NCBI GenBank assembly: GCA_965277535.1
Contig: OZ255825.1
Coordinates: forward strand, 3,286,001-3,350,000
Direction of reading: 5' to 3'
Source of the DNA: Ilyomonas sp965277535
Lineage (GTDB): Bacteria > Bacteroidota > Bacteroidia > Chitinophagales > Chitinophagaceae
Length of the DNA: 64,000 bases
The position numbers and the translations under genes are program-made. This document shows positions 60,363 through 64,000 of the stretch, piece after piece. The notes under the pieces were generated by a model. That model was not told the DNA's origin. It saw only the letters and a program-made list of their open reading frames with translations, and made no database searches. Numbering within the stretch: position 1 is the stretch's first letter; every line of letters begins with the position of its first letter.

Positions 60363-61628
60363 TCAACTTTTTTTATTCGCAACTTTTAAATTTCGGATAA
60401 AGTTTTTGGTTGCCTCATCATATATAGTAATGTAATGCGTGCGCATCGTGGCATGTGTAGGCACTGTTTCGCCCTGCAATAAAAAAGCAATAGACTGCGA
60501 AGGTTGCACCGGCATGTGGCAATCAATGCAATTCGTTTGTAACTGACGAGCTGTTATACCTGCAATGTTTTTGTGGGTTTGTGTATGACAGCTCATACAA
60601 CGCTGCGAAAACAAATTCATCTTTCCTCTTTCATTGTTATGCACATCATGGCAGGTAAGGCATGTCATAGTTTTGCTCATTTTAAAACAATTGCTCTCTG
60701 CCAGCAAGCCGTATTGGTTGCCGTGTACATCAATGTTTTGGGTTGATGAATGCAGCGAGTCAATCATAAAGAAAGGCGACAATGTATCGCCTGCCGTAAA
60801 CGAAAATGATGGCTTTGTTTTTTGCAATCGTCCGGCATGGCAAAGCGAACAAAAATCAAGGTTTTGTTTTGCCGTAAATTTTGAAAAGCTAACAATGAAT
60901 TTACCAATCGTGTCCATCGGGTGTCCTTTTTGATATGCCACATGAGATGCCGCTGCACCATGACAACGCTCGCAGGTAATGCCCAATATCATCTTTGTGC
61001 TATCAAACTTTTCGGGTTCCTCAAACGGTGCTGTGGTTGTAGTGGCGAACGTGCTGTGGCATTCGAGACAACGCGTGGTAGCAGGGCGGTTAAAGAGAGT
61101 AGGATACAAAGGATAACCGGGGCTGTTCGCCCATTGTTGTACCTGTGTGAAATAAGAAACCGGAAGCTCTATCAACTGTCCATTTACCCATGATAAATAG
61201 GTTTGTCCTTTTGTGCCCGAACCCACCACAATATCAAACTTCCGTCTTACATGTTCTTGCCCTTTGTAATAGTAAACCTGGTAAAAGCTGTCGTTATTTT
61301 TCTCTAAAAAAACAACTCTGTCAGGGCTATAAATAAAATCGTTTTCACCTTTGGCAAATGAGCCTTTGATGCTTGTTTGCGAAGCAATTTGCGATGTAAA
61401 AAAATGTGCCGTATGTTCAAAACTGTTGCTGATGCTTTTATGGCAACCGGTGCATACTTCGGAGCCTGCAAACTGGTTGTAAGAGTTTGGTTTTGCCGCT
61501 ATTTCTTTTGTAGGAGAAATGATTTTCTTTTCTTCTTTGTTGTTAATGCAGGTTGAAAAAATAAAAACAGAAACAGCAATCAATGTAAAGATAAACCATG
61601 TTTGTTTTTGTGCCTTTTTTATCTTCAT
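60363..61628 (-). CDS. Multihaem c-type cytochrome, lipoprotein, seven CXXCH sites
   Basis: A 421-residue periplasmic or surface electron-transfer protein with seven haem-binding motifs: CTGCH (about 59), CLECH (187), CERCH (219), CSLCH (260), CLTCH (323), CMSCH (344) and CIDCH (367). A lipobox (IFSTC, Cys about 27) anchors it. Between haems 1 and 2 lies a conserved block (VVGSGTKGQTYLSWVNGQLI, about 134-153) typical of a multihaem family found beside FG-GAP/ASPIC proteins in Bacteroidota and Planctomycetes. The spacing resembles the c554-like group but the exact family is not fixed. It lies between the LamG gene (about 95 bases upstream) and the FG-GAP gene. Confidence 0.9.
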   Translation of the reverse strand: MKIKKAQKQTWFIFTLIAVSVFIFSTCINNKEEKKIISPTKEIAAKPNSYNQFAGSEVCTGCHKSISNSFEHTAHFFTSQIASQTSIKGSFAKGENDFIYSPDRVVFLEKNNDSFYQVYYYKGQEHVRRKFDIVVGSGTKGQTYLSWVNGQLIELPVSYFTQVQQWANSPGYPLYPTLFNRPATTRCLECHSTFATTTTAPFEEPEKFDSTKMILGITCERCHGAAASHVAYQKGHPMDTIGKFIVSFSKFTAKQNLDFCSLCHAGRLQKTKPSFSFTAGDTLSPFFMIDSLHSSTQNIDVHGNQYGLLAESNCFKMSKTMTCLTCHDVHNNERGKMNLFSQRCMSCHTQTHKNIAGITARQLQTNCIDCHMPVQPSQSIAFLLQGETVPTHATMRTHYITIYDEATKNFIRNLKVANKKS

Positions 61629-61665
61629 TGTTATAGGTTGCTGTTTTGTTTTTGCCTCAATTTAC

Positions 61666-61710
61666 AAATAATAAAGGCTGCCTCAAAGTAAGAGGCAGCC
61701 TTTATTATTT
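61666..61710 (-). terminator. Strong terminator between LamG and cytochrome genes
   Basis: Perfect 19-bp stem (61666-61684 with 61692-61710), loop AAAGTAA. The A/T-rich outer base pairs provide T runs on both strands. It would end or strongly reduce the SusD-LamG transcript before the cytochrome. Confidence 0.88.
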
Positions 61711-61724
61711 TACAATGATTTTAT

Positions 61725-62549
61725 TTACTGCTTGTTGTTGTACAAAGCTGCTACATCTGAAGCAGACAAGGCAACACCATACAATCTTACATTATCAATT
61801 TTTCCTGCGAAGCCTGCCATCCAGGTGTTGTTCGCATACGTATCTTTAATGCCTGCCGCTTCCTGGTAGCCACCTACAATTAACTGTGAAGTATTTTCAA
61901 AAGCAATGCTCTGACCTGTTTTTTGATCGAATTGCGCACCATCTCTATACACTGTGCCGGTTGCACTTGCAGAATCGTAAGTAAAGGTTACCATGTGCCA
62001 GTTACCATCATACATCTTTGGCCAGGCATGCGAAAAGTTATAACCTGCAAAATTCCAGTTGTCACCATTGTTGGGTGCGTTAAAGTGCATTTTCAAATCC
62101 ATAGAGTCGGATGGACTTTTTGCATTGTTGTCGGCATAAAAGGTAGCGTTTCCCCAGAAGTTTTTTGAATTGGCAAATGCCAGAATACCAACTGCATGGC
62201 TGTTATCTTTTTGCGCCATGGTTATGTTCATCCAGAACGATATGGTAAAGCTCGTAGCTTGTCCAAAGTCGTTGGCAGAAGGAAACGATACATAACCATT
62301 TTTTGAACCGTTTAACTGTACTGCACTATCTGCAACGCCGGTACCGAACGAAGCATTGTTCAACACCCCAAAATTTGCGCGGATGCTATCAACAGCCGAG
62401 CCATCAAAAGCAGCATAAAACTTAAGCGGACCGCCGGGAGGATTGGTGTCTTTTGGATAATCGCCAAGGGCAGGATGTTCAGGTTTGTTGCAGCTTCCAA
62501 CAACAATTGCAAACGCAATTATCGTTGTTATATAATGTTTTAATTTCAT
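61725..62549 (-). CDS. LamG/concanavalin A-like lipoprotein (SusE/F position)
   Basis: A 274-residue lipoprotein (lipobox IVVGSC, Cys about 20). The body is a LamG jelly-roll: FYAAFDGSAVDSIRANFGVL, GYVSFPSANDFGQATSFTIS then FWMNI, GNWHMVTFTYDSASATGTVY and the closing GFAGKIDNVRLYGVALSASD (about 247-266). Such proteins in third position after SusC and SusD bind surface glycans. It starts 33 bases after the SusD stop and is therefore co-transcribed with it. It gives no catalytic signature. Confidence 0.9.
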   Translation of the reverse strand: MKLKHYITTIIAFAIVVGSCNKPEHPALGDYPKDTNPPGGPLKFYAAFDGSAVDSIRANFGVLNNASFGTGVADSAVQLNGSKNGYVSFPSANDFGQATSFTISFWMNITMAQKDNSHAVGILAFANSKNFWGNATFYADNNAKSPSDSMDLKMHFNAPNNGDNWNFAGYNFSHAWPKMYDGNWHMVTFTYDSASATGTVYRDGAQFDQKTGQSIAFENTSQLIVGGYQEAAGIKDTYANNTWMAGFAGKIDNVRLYGVALSASDVAALYNNKQ

Positions 62550-62582
62550 AGTTCTTTGTTTTAAAGATGAAGTACGAACGAA

Positions 62583-64000
62583 TTAATAATTTGGGTTTTG
62601 CTGCAATACGCCTCCTGATAAATCAATAGCCGGTTGCGGTATAGGATACAAAGCATTTTTAGGTTGGTAACCCAAGCCGCCCAAAACACTTACTGCATCG
62701 CCCCAGCGTACCAAATCATAAAAGCGGTAACCTTCCATAGCAAATTCAAAGCGCCGTTCATCTTTAATTGCCTGTCTCATTTGCGCCTGGCTTTGGAAAG
62801 AAATATGAGGTAAAACTTTCGTAGGATCGCCACCTTCCCGCGCTCTGGCTCTCACTTGTTCCACCATGTTAACGGCAGTGGAAGTATCGCCCAATTCATT
62901 CGAAGCTTCTGCCAGCATTAATAAAATATCAGCATAACGGATAATACGATGGTTAATCCAATCGGCGCCTCCATTGCTGTTAATCTGTCCTGTGTATGCC
63001 CGCATCGCGGGATCTGAATACACTTTCTTATTCCAATAAGGTTGGTCGAGAGCCGTACCCGGAGAATAAGGAGGGAGCGTGGCTCCATAACCGCCGGTTG
63101 CAGGGCCGCCATCAGACTTACCGGAATACAGGATAGTAGAAGATTTGCGAGGGTCGGTACTGTCCCAACTGCTTACCAAATTTTGGGTAGGCACGTTCCA
63201 GCCCCAGCCAAGGTTCCAGGTAGGAGTAGTTCCACCTTGTCGTACATTTTGCGAAGTGCCCCATGAGGAGCCATTGTTTGGTGTTCCATTCTGACCTACA
63301 TAAGCCTGCATTTCAAAAATAGATTCTACACTGTTCTTACCGGCTCCATTCAAACCATCAGCCCAGATGTCTTTGAAATGTGGCATTAAAGCATATTGGT
63401 TAGAAGCAATCACTTTATTGCAAAGTGCTGTTACCTGCGCCCAAGTGGAACGAAACAAAAAGGTTTGTGCCCATAAAGAATTGGCACTGCCGCTGGTTAG
63501 CCTGCCAGGGAAGGCGCTTTGGTTTGTGCCCGCTTTGTTCCAATTCGGAGGGAGATAAGCAGACGCCACCTGCAAATCAGAATCAATCAATGCATAAATG
63601 GCTGAAGCCGGAGATTTAGGTTTGATACCTTGCGTGGCAACAGTATAATAATAATTGATGAGCGGCACATCACCATACGCTTTAACCAATTCAAAATAAG
63701 AGTAAGCCCTGAAAAAACAAGCTTCACCCACATTGCGCAACGATGCTTCATCGGTAAGCTTCAACGAATCGGCATCGTGAATTTCGCGGTTGGCTAAATT
63801 AATCATATAGAAATGATCGTTCCAATAGGTGTCGGTTGCCCAATCATCTTTAGTGTACTTATAAGTTTCAAATTCGGCATTGATTTCAGCACCATCGGTT
63901 TGGCTGCTTCCTTTTTGCGCGTCATCATCCCGAACGCTGTGAAAGTCAATCCACGGAAGACTTGAAAAGCCTGCTGATGTTCTTAAAAAGCTATACAAAC
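62583..64000 (-). CDS. RagB/SusD-family glycan-binding lipoprotein, 3' part (runs off right edge)
   Basis: An outer-membrane nutrient-binding lipoprotein that caps a SusC/TonB-dependent channel. The window holds the C-terminal roughly 470 residues and the gene continues beyond position 64000: the visible beginning (MYSFLRTSAGFSSLPWIDFH) corresponds to an internal segment near the usual N-terminal NGMY motif, not a true start. SusD signatures are RNVGEACFFRAYSYFELVKA (about 87-106), YALIDSDLQVASAYLPPNW, INHRIIRYADILLMLAEASN (about 350-370), VRARARE, and DERRFEFAMEGYRFYDLVRW (about 410-430). The SusC partner is expected to the right, outside the window. Confidence 0.93.
   Translation of the reverse strand, partial: LYSFLRTSAGFSSLPWIDFHSVRDDDAQKGSSQTDGAEINAEFETYKYTKDDWATDTYWNDHFYMINLANREIHDADSLKLTDEASLRNVGEACFFRAYSYFELVKAYGDVPLINYYYTVATQGIKPKSPASAIYALIDSDLQVASAYLPPNWNKAGTNQSAFPGRLTSGSANSLWAQTFLFRSTWAQVTALCNKVIASNQYALMPHFKDIWADGLNGAGKNSVESIFEMQAYVGQNGTPNNGSSWGTSQNVRQGGTTPTWNLGWGWNVPTQNLVSSWDSTDPRKSSTILYSGKSDGGPATGGYGATLPPYSPGTALDQPYWNKKVYSDPAMRAYTGQINSNGGADWINHRIIRYADILLMLAEASNELGDTSTAVNMVEQVRARAREGGDPTKVLPHISFQSQAQMRQAIKDERRFEFAMEGYRFYDLVRWGDAVSVLGGLGYQPKNALYPIPQPAIDLSGGVLQQNPNY

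Noticed and set aside
1..64000. CRISPR arrays, prophage, tRNA and rRNA genes
   Set aside because: No regularly spaced repeats with unique spacers, no phage structural genes and no tRNA cloverleaf or rRNA sequence were recognised; the tandem repeats found are short units without spacers.

Overview
The window looks like chromosomal DNA of a member of the Bacteroidota, most likely near the Chitinophagaceae. Supporting signs are a RagB/SusD-family protein, a type IX secretion sorting domain (ELWxxDGT protein), the long Bacteroidota form of IspG, many lipoproteins with a lipobox cysteine, TAnnTTTG-type -7 promoter boxes, and a moderate-to-low G+C content. No rRNA, tRNA, CRISPR array or prophage was recognised. 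This assignment comes from gene content only.

Layout. 0-8 kb: 5' part of proS (minus strand), a Tyr/Asn/Gly-rich lipoprotein, a FadL-like outer-membrane protein, an FKBP-type lipoprotein, a YCII protein paired with an ECF42-like sigma factor, a Gfo/Idh/MocA oxidoreductase, and the pnuC-nadR NAD-salvage pair. 8-15 kb: a small lipoprotein, a GH3 beta-glucosidase, ispG and a LuxR-type regulator. 15-26 kb: a nested inverted-repeat element, a radical-SAM/DUF4130 DNA-repair-like pair, DUF2147 and NIPSNAP proteins, GH79 and GH95 glycosidases, and a T9SS-exported ELWxxDGT protein. 26-41 kb: tetR and two RND tripartite efflux sets on either side of an Nramp-family transporter. A GxxExxY gene with terminal inverted repeats sits inside the first efflux operon. 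41-44.5 kb: an AT-rich accessory patch with a REP-associated tyrosine transposase (RAYT) flanked by REP hairpins, plus unknown proteins. 44.5-56 kb: a minus-strand beta-mannan locus (GH26, symporter, GH130, cellobiose 2-epimerase, then GH28-like, CE2-like esterase and GH9) diverging from an AraC regulator. 56-64 kb: an unknown lipoprotein and a minus-strand SusD / LamG / seven-haem cytochrome c / FG-GAP-ASPIC locus that runs off the right edge.

How genes work together. The mannan genes encode a complete route: GH26 cleaves mannan, the symporter would import oligosaccharide, the epimerase converts mannobiose to mannosyl-glucose, and GH130 phosphorolyses it. PnuC and NadR import and phosphorylate nicotinamide riboside. 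The two efflux sets each have adaptor, pump and TolC-type channel. The SusD locus joins glycan binding to a multihaem cytochrome and a large calcium-binding beta-propeller-like lipoprotein, a combination I cannot match to a described pathway.

The most unusual trait is the density and variety of small repeats. There are about ten unrelated families of inverted or tandem repeats between genes or inside operons. Four in-frame repeat insertions lie within conserved enzymes (three in IspG, one in NadR). The 12-mer TTTGKTTTTGCC occurs at least 14 times, mostly between genes.
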